From the NCBI GenBank assembly GCA_973895155.1, contig OZ316891.1:10416001-10480000 (forward strand): a stretch of 64,000 nucleotides of DNA. Reading direction: 5' to 3'. This DNA comes from Marsupella aquatica. Lineage: Eukaryota > Marchantiophyta. Positions within the stretch are counted from its first letter, which is position 1. Every line of letters starts with the position of its first letter. Shown one piece after another: positions 44,831-57,259 of this stretch. The notes under the pieces are model-generated. The model was not told where the DNA came from and ran no database searches. It was given only the letters and a program-made list of their open reading frames with translations. Both the position numbers and the translations under genes were made by a program.

Positions 44831-46540
44831 TAGACAGGGTGCCAAACCCCATCCTCTACATAATAAAGACAATTTTAGGTACTTTCACAAAACACAAGCG
44901 CATAACATAAGATGAGAAGGGGGAATTTGCAACTACCCTACAGAGACTACTTTTTTGAAGCTGCTATATGGTGCTTTCAGTATTTTGTCTTATTCAAACT
45001 TCTTTTGTTATGCATTTTTATTTCATTTTGTCTTACCAAGGTGCATTCCTTGTATAGTTTAGATTTTCAATTTATTCTGGCACCCTTCTAATTCTTTGCT
45101 ATATTTTAAGATCATCCACCCTCTAACAAAGCTCGTTGAATTTCTAGCCCTTATTCTCATGAGTACAGAAAAAATGATCTAAATATAATGTGCACACCTT
45201 ATGTCTTTAAGTACTGCTCATGGTTTTGTGTCATAAATTTATGGTTTTAATTATTTTGAGTATCATTATCTAAAGTAAATACTTAAGTATCTCTACTCAT
45301 GTATAATATGTGCACATCCCAATACCATAAACTTAAACTTTCCTGTTCATTATTATTTTCTTTACATGTGTACTTTTATTTTTGTATCTTTTGTGCACAA
45401 GTTTCAATATCACAGACTGTACTTCTCCCTAGTCAATGTCCTGTTTTTATTTTAATTAGAACAGCTATATATCATTAAAAAACAAAAAATGAAGCATGTT
45501 CCAAGATGAACATGCTATATATAAAGACAACAACTAAGACTGTTCACTAGTTCACCAGCCAGGCTTTTTATACTTTTTATACTGTATCCTAATCCAGTTC
45601 AGAATTTCATACATCCATAGGAGCCCTAGGATACTGCATGTGACGGATGTATTAGTATACATGACTTATACTAGAATCTCCATATGGGACAGAAATTGCC
45701 ACAGAACTTCTTACTTTTCAAATATCTTATGAGCCAAGATTCTTCTCGAAAGCTCCCCATCCTTATGGAAATTCAATTCCCATCCATAAGGATAGCTTTT
45801 TGTAATGGTCCTGACAATCTCTTGACATGCTAAATAATGAATGCATAGATCTTACCTACGTCTTTTATGGTCCTTTATGGCACTTCACTTTGTACTGTGA
45901 CTGCCCGAATCTGCCCACTGCAGCTGCCCGGATTATTTTGAATTTCAAAAAACATGCGAACCAATGGGATTGCAGCGTTTGTTTTTGGCTGTTTTCTACC
46001 AGAATATTAGGTATTTTGGGACACTGTTTTTTCCCAGTTGTAGATCTCGTCGAGATCTACAATTTGAGTCCAATATCGAATCGAACGGTCCAGTGTAGGC
46101 GCGGCTACAAATACATATCCGACGGATATTAGGAGGCGCAGCAGAAATATGCAAGGCAGACGATACGCGATACCTTTTGGTATGAGCACTCCGCGTAATG
46201 CAGAGTGCTAAATACGGCGAGTTGTGGTTTAAAATACATAGGCCTTTAACATGTAACGATTGAGTAACCCTTATAAAAAATTTCTGCTGTATTTAACTTG
46301 TATCCGCTAGGTGTTCCTCATGATTATTATCGCCTTTGTATCCTATTGCCTTGTTTGCTTTGGTGGACACTGATTTCTAAGTGATCAAAGTCTAGAATAA
46401 AACATAACATAAATCCAATGGTCAGGCATGAGGCCAAAGCAACTTCAAGTAAATTAAATGTTGTCATTGATAAGAAGAAATGATTAGTCACATGGAAAGA
46501 TGCTTAGTACATGTAAACCTGCATCAAACATAAATGCAAG
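44830..46540. other. AT-rich stretch with no supported gene
   Basis: Many stops in all frames. The only structure noticed is the perfect palindrome at 46038-46062. Confidence 0.5.
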
Positions 46541-47021
46541 ACACTAAGAGGAAAAACCAAAAATATTTGATCATCTGTAAACTAGAGAATATTTACTTAG
46601 GTTCAATTAGTTGTTTGAATGAATCAGCAACTGCACATTATGGCATTTAATCTACTGCATGGTCAGCATTACTCTGGTAGAGTCTAGGGTAGGTTCCATA
46701 ACACCCCTCTAGATGTACTCCATATCAATCAGGGTATCAGTAACTTGCGAGCAAACAGGAGGACATTTGGGGTTTCAGATATAGTCAAGTTTGCAATCCA
46801 CATGTTCACAATCCACACACCATTTGTCAATCCTCCTTGAAAACATGGCACAAAATTGTAGGTATTTGGAACCACCCGTTATTGCCAAAAGGTGAAGCTC
46901 CAAATCTTGAGTGTGCTGTCTTTCCCCATAAATGCACTGAACTACGCAGAAAAATTTCAAGGGCATTATTAAGGATCGCGGTTTGGTGGCTCGGATCGAT
47001 GAACTCCATCATCTGAACATA

Positions 47022-48057
47022 TCAACAATCTACCGTATCAAATTCAAAAGGCTTTCTGGGGTCCCGCCCAAAATTGACGTGCAATGTTGACCTTAAACCC
47101 TTCAGGCTGATGGTGGGATACAGTCGCCCTTGAGTTTGGGGGTCAATTTCTGCTCCGCCCACCATCTGGCCTCCCTTTGTGAAAAACATCTTCTTGGTTT
47201 CATAATTCAAACCTGCACCCTCAGTGTCTCCAGGTGAGAAAAGTTGAGCCAATTGTTCCATGTGGAACGGCTTTCCAGGCATGATTTTTTTGATCACTGG
47301 AAATTTATAAGTAATCTTGGTTCATTAGGTTCAATTTCCCACAAAACGATGGGAATATCTTAGGACTTCAGAATTTCACAAGTGAAGGCTAATCAAATCG
47401 ACCGAGGCATTGAATCAGACGATAGTTTCACGAATGCTTAACAACTTTCAACAGAACTAGTATGGCTGGATCAATGTTGGCTGGCATATCAGTACTCCAT
47501 ACTAAATCCTAATAAGCAACTGCATGGCTCACATTCTTCTTTATGGATGCAAAGGAATTATAAGACATGAGTGGGCTACTGTTTGCATCGTTGATACCTG
47601 CACCCACATGGCTCACATTCTTCTTTATGGATGCAAAGGAATTATAAGACATGAGTGGGCTACTGTTTGTATCGTTGATACCTGCACCCACAGTGTCACC
47701 TACGTTGAAGGTTGGGCCAAATGGTTCGCCCGCTTTTGAACCACGGTAGAGCTTCCCATCCGCATGGTACCCATAACTATTGGGCACCCATCCTGGTGCG
47801 TTGTGGAAAGTGAACGTCTCATCGGAGAACCCTATGGCAGCACTTCCGAAAAAAATTTCAAGGTAATCCATGGTGGCCTCAAAATAGTAAAGCCCTTTTA
47901 GGGGGACTGGCTGGTCAGCCTGAACTGCCACTACCCCACTTTTGCAAGTAGCGATTGTTCTAGACGAAACAGTGCAAAACGTATGGCGTCTGATTGTGTC
48001 CAAAGAGCTGGGCAAAGGTTCCTCTACTTCGACTCCTTTACATCCCAAAAGACACAT
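47022..48057 (-). pseudogene. SPRY-domain gene, copy C
   Basis: The exon 48057-47695 encodes VPLKGLYYFEATMDYL, SAAIGFSDETFTFHNAPGW, SYGYHADGKLYRGS and FGPTF; the conserved AGLSATCLG stretch of copy B is replaced by EIF. The second exon (about 47215-47022) has LNYETKKMFFTKGGQMVG, GRLYPTISL, HVNFGRDPRKPFEFD and stops after TVDC. An 84-bp tandem duplication covers the first exon's donor. Homology to copy B runs on through the 3' flank to about 46,545 and 5' to about 48,638, where a mitoferrin-like fragment is joined. Confidence 0.75.
47524..47691. repeat. 84-bp tandem duplication over a splice donor
   Basis: The unit ATGGCTCACATTC...CACCCAC occurs at 47524-47607 and 47608-47691 with one difference (C/T). 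It contains the reverse-strand donor GCAG/GTATCA, so the copy C transcript has two possible donors. Confidence 0.93.
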
Positions 48058-48637
48058 AATGATGAACCCAATCTCTGACTGATGCTACTATCAGTGTGCC
48101 ACCTTGCCCACCAGAACTGACCTCGACAAGTAAGGTAGAGAAGTCTGGATGATACCCCTGAATGCTATCAAGCTGGAGCTTTGAAGCACCAATGATCCCA
48201 GATACCGTATTGTGTGAAGCGAGCAATTAAGAGCCGCACTGGCCACCGTGGGACAAAATATTTGCTACTACTCTAATGGAAGGAGGAATGCATGCTGGTC
48301 CAAATGGGGTAAGAGAACTGGGCTTGAGAAAGCCATTAATTCGTGAAACAAGACAACCGACTGCATCTTAATTGGTAATCGTTGTGAAGAAAAAATCCTC
48401 GTCATGGGCTTGAAATTGCGAGTGCATGCAAGGTTAGGGTAACGTGTCTTTGCGAGGTAGGGCCAAGAGAAGCTAATATATTCTCTACTAAGAAAAGTCC
48501 TTTCCAATTTGGGTCGAAAAGGCAAAACTGTCAAGGCTGATATGAGAGGTTGCGACTCTTCCCACCCAATCAAAACGCAAGAACATTCTATTTTTTTTTT
48601 AAGGGTGGCATGACAGATGCCATTATTGGTCTTGGAC

Positions 48638-49460
48638 GAGTAGTTAGAGCACCTGAAATTGCACCAACCATGGCTCCAGAGAAAACACTCTGCCAGGGTT
48701 CCAAGGAATTTTTTCCAGTATATTTCAACAACACAGCTTTCACACACTCAAAAGCTGTGAAGCTTAACACACTGGAGGGAATTTTTCTGACCAACGCTGC
48801 AGAATAACCAGCATAAAGTCCACGCACTCCCTCGTTCTGGACTGTCCTTAGAAAGAGATGCCATGATCTTCCAGACGCCCCTGCCTGCATGCGGTGTGTG
48901 CTTACCTCCTTTGGAACCAGAATTGTCGAAGATACAATGTTCCCAAATGCACCTGAAAGTGGAGGGATCAACAAAGGAGACACGGAGGTAAACTTTACCA
49001 ATGCTCACCTTCCCAGTTCAATGCAACCAAAATAGACAGCGGACGAGAGTATAGATCCCGCTAACACAGCCGATATGCCACTGTAAACCCAATAACCCCC
49101 TTGGTTTTCAGTAATGAGACTACGACTTCAAATCCATTTTGTAGACTTGTGCAGCAGCTCCTCGTGTTGGAGCTTCGTCATGACAGTGTCAATTGGACGA
49201 AGGCAACAGTATGTGAATCCTCCGGCCAAACCCCCTACCATTGCTCCTATCCTGGCTCGATCCACCACGGATATTTGCTTGTAGAAAGACCTTGCTTGTC
49301 CAACCTCACTAAACCAACCTCCGTTTGCGTTTTTCCTTGGGGAGACATCAGCACCCCCGCTGATCGCAGAACTCCGATTAGCATCATGGACATCACCAGC
49401 TCCACTCCACAAAAATAATGATTTAGAGAACACATCGCAGTAGGTTGCGCTGGGTAGCAT
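48638..49460 (-). pseudogene. Mitoferrin-like (MFL1-type) carrier, truncated and frameshifted
   Basis: The first piece (49460-49140) has VDRARIGAMVGGLAGGFTY and the first carrier signature RPIDTVMTKLQ. After three single-base losses (about 49165, 49138, 49091) comes YSGISAVLAGSILSSAVYFG (to 49009), then an exon from 48952: NIVSSTILVPKEVSTHRMQA, GLYAGYSAALVRKIPSSVLS and EPWQSVFSGAMVGAISGALTT. The text ends abruptly at about 48,638, where the SPRY-unit sequence begins; the third carrier repeat is absent. The nearest family is plant MFL1, a plastid-envelope mitochondrial-carrier-family protein linked to iron. The intron 48953-49008 would be only 56 bp. It is not functional as read. Confidence 0.75.
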
Positions 49461-49499
49461 GACTCCATCTGATATTTTCCCCTCCTTTTGTAAGCATTC

Positions 49500-51820
49500 A
49501 ACTTATCAACAGAATATAACTTTCACACTCCCTCCACTTCGATTTCTTCCACAAAGAAAATAATTTATTGCCAAATCTAATAGAATGAAGCCAGTACAGA
49601 AAATTTCTTTACTTCACCACCCAGAAATGTAGGAAAGAGGTAATGGAGACTTCAATGAGTTCCTCATTTTCAAATCCGCAACGATTACTAAACGACTAAA
49701 GCAGCCAATTCTGCCGATTCCTCGCCGTCCAGAATCCGAAACATGAAGAAAACATCCAACTTACAATTCAATCAAATTCATTGCTTCGTGTATGAATTGG
49801 CTAATTCAAAAGGTCTCCTAAGGAAGGTCGCGACAGAACCACCGAAAATTAAGCCAGAAATTCTGAGTACCACTGAACCACTTTATCAGAATTCTGCTAT
49901 GTACAAGTTTCCGTAGATGAATATAATTTTCGTTGGATGATAATAGTTCGATTCCTAACCTGAAATACTTTTCCGGTAACCATCGAGTGAATACTTCTTC
50001 ACCCCTCTTTCGATCTGCAGATTGGTATCGACATCAGGTATTCCGCCAGCCCTAAAAATGTTTCCACCTCTGATCCATTTTGCTTAAACCTTCAGCGAGT
50101 TGGCAGAAACTCCCACATCTTCCATGACCCTAATTTGCTTGTATGAAAACGTCGCCCTCGAAATTGTTCCTCCAGATTGAATTGGAAACGGTCTACGCAA
50201 CATATGAGTAGCACTTTGTCCCAGTAAGCATATTAAGCTGGGTCACACGTAAGGTGCAATCCTCGTCTCACACCCATCCAACTTCTCATTTCCACAGGCA
50301 AGGCGGAATTATCTCCGACCTATCCGATTCGAGGTTTTGAGAACAGAGGGAAGAGCGACAGGCAGCTTACCTGGTCAGTTCCAACAGTCTGGGAAAGGGA
50401 GATGGCAGCGACAACTCTACGCCTTCTGTAGCTGCTGCCGTGGGTGGCACCGTCGGATATCATGGTCATCAGCATCATGACCATGGAGAGATCGAAGGAG
50501 CTGATCACGAGCATTGTTAGTTTGCACGGAGACGTCTGCCCGAATGGAATTCAACGCACATTTGACAGCGTCCCCCATGTTCGACAGGAGTGCAACGGGG
50601 ATGGGTCCATTGCCTCTCCTTTCTCCCCTTCGCTCTCCAGATGTGAAAATCTCGGAATGGACTTCAGCACCAACATGGAAAGAATGGTGTCGATGCTCTC
50701 CACTGTCGATCTTCTCCCTCCCCGTCCTCCTCTCTGCTCCGCCTCCTCCGATGCAGCTACTGCCGTGGTTGAGCTGGTCGTCCATCATCATATTGCTCTG
50801 ATGATTGGCCGCCTTATTCGGATCGGAGAGGAGAGGAGATTGAAGGTACTTTGTGGTCGGAAGTGTTTCCTCGACTGAAGAGGTTCTGGCTCTTTGATTT
50901 CGTGCGCTTAGTAGACTGCGGATGTGTACCTTCTCTGTGGCAATATGTACATCTATCTCTATCTATCATCAATCATCAATCATCAACCATTATAATATGA
51001 TTACAAAATATGGCAAACATACTCCATGCACATACTCTATGTCTATTTCTGTTGATATAGCTGGCCAGTTTTTTTTTGTTTTTTTGTGTTTTTTTTGGAA
51101 AAGTGGAAGGCCCCAAAACTTTATATAGCTGGCCAGTTTTAAGACCATGCTTTTTTAATTTATTCACAAATTCACATTTACTAAACGAGATGTCTGTTTA
51201 CAAAAAGAGTTGTGGGTGGAAAACAATCCCATCTTTTTCTGCACCGAGCTGGATTGTCGCCAGAAACTTGCATGCCGCACTTGCCATCCCATGGGCTGCC
51301 TTGCCTGCCCCAGCACCTGCCCGGTCTGCACCTTGGTCCATGCGTGATGGTCCACGTCCACGCCCACAATGCCCATATGGAGAGGGGGAGGAGTGTAAGG
51401 GGAGGTGAGGAGAGGGGGGGAATAGACGGAAAGAAAACACTGCCTCGCTCACCATCACCTCCCTCTGCCAGCACCCCTTCTAGCCCTGGCATCCCTCTTC
51501 TCCTCACCCTCCTAACTTAAGTTCAGCAGTTCCCCGGGATGTCATGGCCTAACCTAACGTGTGCCCCTTCTAACTAGTATTTGTTGCGACACGCTGGGTA
51601 ACACTTCTGTGTGCCCATATGGTCGCAACGGCCACATGGAAGAGACCACATTTGTGCAATGTAGGGCATTTGGCTAGTCTTCTATAATTATATATAACAA
51701 CTTTTAAGTACTTTGCCTCCAAAGATATTCTAGTTGACAATACTATCACAGTTTCTTTGGTATTTACAAATATTATATGGTTTTATATATGGATGACAAG
51801 TTCACCAACATAACCATGGA
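49500..51820. other. Stretch with no firm gene
   Basis: At 50,320-50,880 overlapping ORFs on both strands follow a GC-richer patch; the - frame has MGDAVKCALNSIRADVSV and could be a 5' exon of the carrier gene, unproven. The rest shows no coding or RNA signal. Confidence 0.35.
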
Positions 51821-53270
51821 GTCGCAGAACTCGACTAGTACACTAACATTGAGCTCCGGCGTCATTGACTCCGACGCCAAACTCCTCTATGGTCCAGGCC
51901 TCCGGAACTGCCAAGTGGGGACTAAATATGGGGAGACTACTTGACAACGAGGCATTGCACTAGCAAGGGCAAGGTGCTAAGATGTGTGCGTAAGGACTTA
52001 GACTAGCTTGGAGTTGGTCAGGTCATGGGAAGGGTCGGGCTTAGGGTGGACCATCTAGACCCCCAGACGGACTTTAAGTCTCGAGGGCTTGAGTAAGAGC
52101 TCATCTTGGGCCCAAAGTTTGGCACATGAGATATGACGCGGCCCAGTTGTGGTCGTCCGGGATCTCCAACTGATGATGGGTTTTGAGGACCTAGGCATGA
52201 GCACTGGGTCGACCCGATCACAATGGGCTAGGGCATTTCACTTACCCGTTCACTTACGGACGTCTAGCTAAAAAGTTATGGGTATATTAACAAGTTAGTT
52301 ACGTGTCCATGCGTGCAGCTTTGGAGTCCAGGTTGAGGGCCAAATATAGTGGACCAAAGCCGGTCCAAGATGGTACGTCTCCAAAAGTATATATGAGGGG
52401 AGTGGAGTCTTCTTGGGGCCCAAGTTGTGAGGCGCGGCAATCGCGACACTTAGTAAAGAGAAACGCCAAATGGAAACAATGATGGAAAGCTCTTGAGGAC
52501 TACATCCATTTGAGCTCAGTTAGTTCTGGGGATGCCTTTGGGTTTTGAGATTTTTGGGGGTATCTCGTCCGCTTGCGAAATCCTGCCAAAACAACAGCCA
52601 AGTCGCGTTCAGTTTCCCACGAGAGCTTGCATTGGGGAGGAAATGTAGAGTAGGCAAGGGTTTTGAGGTGCAAGTGCATTTGGCCCCTAGACTCTCAGTT
52701 GGGTGGAACCTTAGAGATGGTTGCTAGAGTCGGGGCCAAACTGGTCTTGGCATGTAGGACAAGTTTGGGACAAGCTTCAGGCGGGGCTTCAGGACAAGCT
52801 AGTTTATTTGGGCCCTAAGCATGTCTTGGGGGGAGGGCGGTCAACTAGTGACAAATAGGGAATGGGGAAGCATGTGCAACATCCATAGAGCCCTAAGTTG
52901 TTCTGGACACACAGTGGTTGTCGGCTCTAGCTTTGACTTATGGCAAGGCCGTGCGGGCTCGGGAGGATTGTTCTATTCACTGACCTACTTACCAATGTAT
53001 GTTGAGCTCAGTCGAGACAGTAGTCTTGGAGTTCATAGATCCTATGGGGTTACTTATCAAGGTGTTTGGTTGCTTGTGCAGACAATGAGGACCATTGAGC
53101 AACCGTTGTGTTATGGAGCAAGTGCGGCTTTGTATGGGAGTTGTGACTGGAGGTGTTAGGGGTATCAAGTTGCTTGCTCAGAGAGTTCTATGTAGGCGTT
53201 TGGGCACCAAGGGCACTTAGGCAAGGGTGTTGGGATTGGTGAGAGCGTTGGGCTTTAGGGTTTAGGATCT
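51820..53270. repeat. GC-rich non-coding repeat, copy 2
   Basis: It is a diverged copy of 22,150-23,660 in the same orientation, with the same order of landmarks (GAGCTCCGGCGTC, GGGGAGACT, CACTAGCAAGG, GAGCACTGGGT, GGACAAGCTT). It is immediately followed by copia-type LTR sequence. Confidence 0.7.
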
Positions 53271-53279
53271 ACTATTAGG

Positions 53280-54959
53280 TCTAGAGTTATGACTGTATTG
53301 CAATTAGGGCTAACCTTAGTCGCAGACTTGGTTAGGTTAGTCATGTTCTGCACACACTATACCCGGCCAAGTGGTGTTTTCTTGGATAGTAGGAACTCAA
53401 GCTCATTGTTAAGGAGCCAGTTGAGAGATAAGGAGAGCTTGTGCTATGGATGGTATGGCCGGTTGGCCTAGAGTGCAATAAAGCTCTTGTGTGGTCTCGT
53501 GGACGTAGCCTCATGTGGAGGTGAACCACATATCTTTGTGTGTCGATACTAGTGCGTTGGACAGTTCATGGGCTTGCCGTTTTAATTGTCGTCTATGTTG
53601 AACACTGTTAAGGATTGCTCTAAGTCTTGTGACTCATAGGTTACGGCAATTAGGCTAACCACAATTAGGGACTTAGCTGAGGTTAGGTTAGTCGTGTGTG
53701 ACCTTGCATATACCAAGGCTAGTGTAAGCCGTTGGTACGTAGTGCTCGGGGTAGTGCTTTCTCATTATAACAAAGCGACTTTGAGAGAGAGATTTAAATA
53801 TATATATCCATAGATACCTCTCTTGCATTAAAACAGGTCTTATTCTTACTTATCTGCCGTTCATTGATTCACCATTCAATCAAAAACAGAGTATATTGAT
53901 CATATATTCACACATCCGAGTCTTGATAGTGCAGACGTTTGTTAACATGGCAGTGATACATGCTTATTCTATGTACCGCTCTTATGTGGGGTGAAGACTT
54001 CCCATTTTCAAGCTAACTAGATCGACATTAGCCCAGTTTCCTAGCCTTCAAATAATACTGAGCGCTGCTTGGTGACAATGTTACTCAAACGATGTGTCCA
54101 CAACATTGAGCATAGACTGTATTCTTGTATCGGGAATGGATGGACTGTTTCCATTCACGAAACAACGAATTGAGCGTCTTCGTTCAGCCCCTGCCACTGG
54201 ATCAAAATTGTGCTGTAATAGACACAGTTTCTAGTCCCATGTTTCTACAACAATGCTAGACGGTTGGGGGGAGACATGAGCCGGTAAAAGATGAGTCCAC
54301 CAAGCCTAGCTTATTGTGTTCCTTTTTTACTATGAACTGCAACATGCCATTTATTCATACCAGTACATCATTCATGTAGCTTCTGTGAGCAGAACAGAAA
54401 AGAATTGACATTTGTTGTAAAAGTATAATCTGGCATCTGATTTGGTGGGGTTCCCATTGAGCCACAATTGGCTGATTGATGTTGTGTCAATTCAGCAGTC
54501 CTCGATCCTTGGCCTGTGCTGCGATGTCCACCGATTGCTGGTCCCACGATCTTCTTGCCAGTGCAGTATGGTCCCGTTACACTGCCATGCATGTTAGTGG
54601 CTGTTTCTCACAGGATGTTCCCTCCTCACTATCGAGTATCCCCATAGAGAAGTGCAAGCTTTGGATGTCTTTGGCTGGATGGCTGGACTTTAGCAACGCA
54701 GCACCTTGGCCTGCTTTTTAGGTTATGTGCTTTACCATCTATTTGCGTTGGGTGGCCCAGATATGTTGTGATTGAATCCATGGCTCTGGTGGCCAGATGA
54801 TTATACTGGATTTAATTATATCCCTGTATTAGGTGATAGGGTGTATGTGTATGTATTGCATGCCATGGGGCCTACCCTTATGTGATGATGTCATAGTATT
54901 GTCTCGGTTTTCCTGCATATTCAACCATGGGAATTGTTAGTAGCTTATCTTAAGCTTTT

Positions 54960-55009
<50 letters not shown>

Positions 55010-55147
55010 ACTACTCTTGAAGTAAAGCTTGCATGTTCATGTGGACGTAGCCTTGGAGAAGAGGTGAACCATGTATGGATTGTGTCAACTACGTGAGTAT
55101 GGAATGAGTCATGATTGTATCGTCAAGGAAGACGTCATAGTTCAACA
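53280..55147 (+). repeat. Copia-type LTR relics, broken
   Basis: An LTR 3' part ends GTTGAACA at 53604 with CGTGGACGTAG and GGAGGTGAACCAC. A second LTR start, TGTTAAGGATTGCTC, begins at 53606. Its probable 3' part lies at about 55,020-55,147 (GTGGACGTAG, GGTGAACCATG, GTTCAACA) after about 1.1 kb of unrelated DNA. All are related to the 42190 LTR. Confidence 0.55.
54963..55006. repeat. (GA)22 microsatellite
   Basis: An uninterrupted run of 22 GA dinucleotides inside the broken LTR. Confidence 0.97.
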
Positions 55148-55149
55148 AA

Positions 55150-57060
55150 CACACCACTCTCGGGAACTATAGGGGAAAACCGCGGCATATGTGTAAATAC
55201 AAAAAAAATAGTGACAATATCATAAATTCAAACATCTTTAGTGGCTGTGTACTCAAAAGCAGTACTCAAAAGCTGAATTATGTAATTTGCCATTGAAGTC
55301 TACTGTTCATGACCATAGAGTGAAGCTACAAGCCTTATTTTTTCTGGTAACAGTAAAATTCATTATCTAGACTATGTTTGTGAATAGAGATTGATGGCCA
55401 TGGGAGTCTATGTACCAGGAGCCCTTTGTGTGCGCACGCAAGAATATTTGGATTAGTCAAGTGACCCCTAGGGTAGGCAGTTTGAGCCAAAGTCTGCTTA
55501 GCCAGGTGTCCACTTGGGTACAGAAAGAAGCTATTGTAATAGGACCATAAATCCAGTCAAGATTTTTCTTTGTATTGTTGTGTACTGTATGGAAGAGAAT
55601 TCTCATCATGCTAGGGCATTTTGAGATTTGTACTCTATTTGTCTCTTGGTAAATTAATCCATAGACCCCCATGTTATTTTAGAGTCAGTTATCTAGAAAC
55701 TGAAGCCTAGATGGACCTCCAAATCTAAAGAAAACAAATTCAAAAATTGTCAAACTTACCAAAGTAACCATTATTAACACCAATCACAAAACCAGATGCA
55801 ATGTGAACTACTGTTTAATGTGTGGATAGCTTAATTGCCCACTTCAGCAAAATGGTGCTCGACGGTTTCCTCCACGATACCAAAGGGATGCTGGATGCAC
55901 TCAAGTTGCATCGAAAGTAATCAATTTTCAATTCCTACACACAGATTGACAAAGAGATAGAAGTCATCGGTGTCATCAAATCACTAACTTCACATAATTG
56001 TTTAAGACAAAAGTTTCATGGAACAAATATCCAATTGTGGAATTCAGAATCGATCGAAAGCTAGAGAAATTTAGAAACTCATGACCACTTTAGTACTTGA
56101 TAAAATCCCCCAATGTCACACTCATTGGAAAGCTAGAGAACATTGCAAACTTATAATCTCCTTAGAACTCAACTCAATCTATCAATGCTAAGTTCATTAA
56201 AAAGTTTTTAAAATTCTAAAATTCATAATCTCCTTGGTACTCGATAAAATCTATCAATTTCAGGTTCATTCTCATGGAAGGGGTCAACATTTCAGGGCTT
56301 GTACAACAAAGATTTCTATTCACATTAGAGATTATGAATCATGGGTAAAATCTATTTTTCAAACTACTTACTCAATTCTTATCGGATGGTGACAATGTTG
56401 AGCTCATCAGGGCCGTCTCTTCAAGATCTTTTCAACGTCATATTATACGTGAATTTTCATTATGATATGACTCAACAATGTCAAATCTAAAATTGTTGTC
56501 GGGAAAATGTTTATGTTTTGAATAAAATCAAAATGTAAATAAAACTGTTACTGGGAGCAGTTTTACCTCAATCTTTTTGTCTCTTGATTTACATTTCAAA
56601 TTTTTTACATTCTTTTTTACGACATGGCGTCCCAATTTTTACAGCAAAGTTGTCACAAACACGAATGCAAAAGTCAATTTTATCCAAAAACAAGTCCCTT
56701 CCTGTTTGTGGCGTGCCATGATGATGTGGCACACTGTGGAGCCAGGAATTTTGGAAAGGACCTCTAATGGGGGTCCGTAAATATATAAAATCCAAACTTG
56801 TAGGAATTTTAGTTTTGTATTCAAGAGTGAAGAAAGGAGAGAAAGAACCCAATATCAGAGAAATGAAAAAATCTTTCAGGGACTTGAGGGATGTATCCAA
56901 GCCCAGTGTGGGATATAATGTCCCACAAAATGAGGGCTTTAACCCCTGGGCTTTATTATATACTTAATGCCCCTCATGGTCTTTCTCTTTGTACTTTTCT
57001 GTGCTTTACAGCAAAAATGGACCCACCAGATTTGGATCCCGGCATCCTGAAACTTTTTTT
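55150..57060. other. AT-rich stretch with no supported gene
   Basis: Short ORFs only, without motifs. Nothing beyond local AT tracts was seen. Confidence 0.5.
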
Positions 57061-57063
57061 TCA

Positions 57064-57251
57064 ACGACCTCTTGACCAACACGACATCTTTTTTTCTTAA
57101 TGACTTCTTTTCTCTCAACAACCTCTTGGCCGACCCCGACATCTTTTCTTTTCACGACCTCTTGGCCGACAAGACATCTTTTCTCTCAACGACATCTTGG
57201 CCGAGACAACATCTTTTTTTTCTCAACGACATCTTGGCCGACACGACTTCT
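57064..57251. repeat. Tandem repeat of about 35-50 bp with CTCTTGGCCGAC core
   Basis: Five degenerate units of the form CGACCTCTTGGCCGACA then CATCTTTTCTCTCAA. There is no gene on either side. Confidence 0.8.
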
Positions 57252-57259
57252 TTTGTGCA

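Noticed and set aside
48268-48747. 159-codon - strand ORF between SPRY copy C and the carrier fragment
   Set aside because: Its left part is the non-coding 5' flank shared by all SPRY copies and its right part is out of frame with the carrier exon.
50444-50878. Pair of ORFs on both strands near 50.6 kb
   Set aside because: They overlap each other in a GC-richer patch without domain motifs; a 5' exon of the carrier gene is possible but unsupported.
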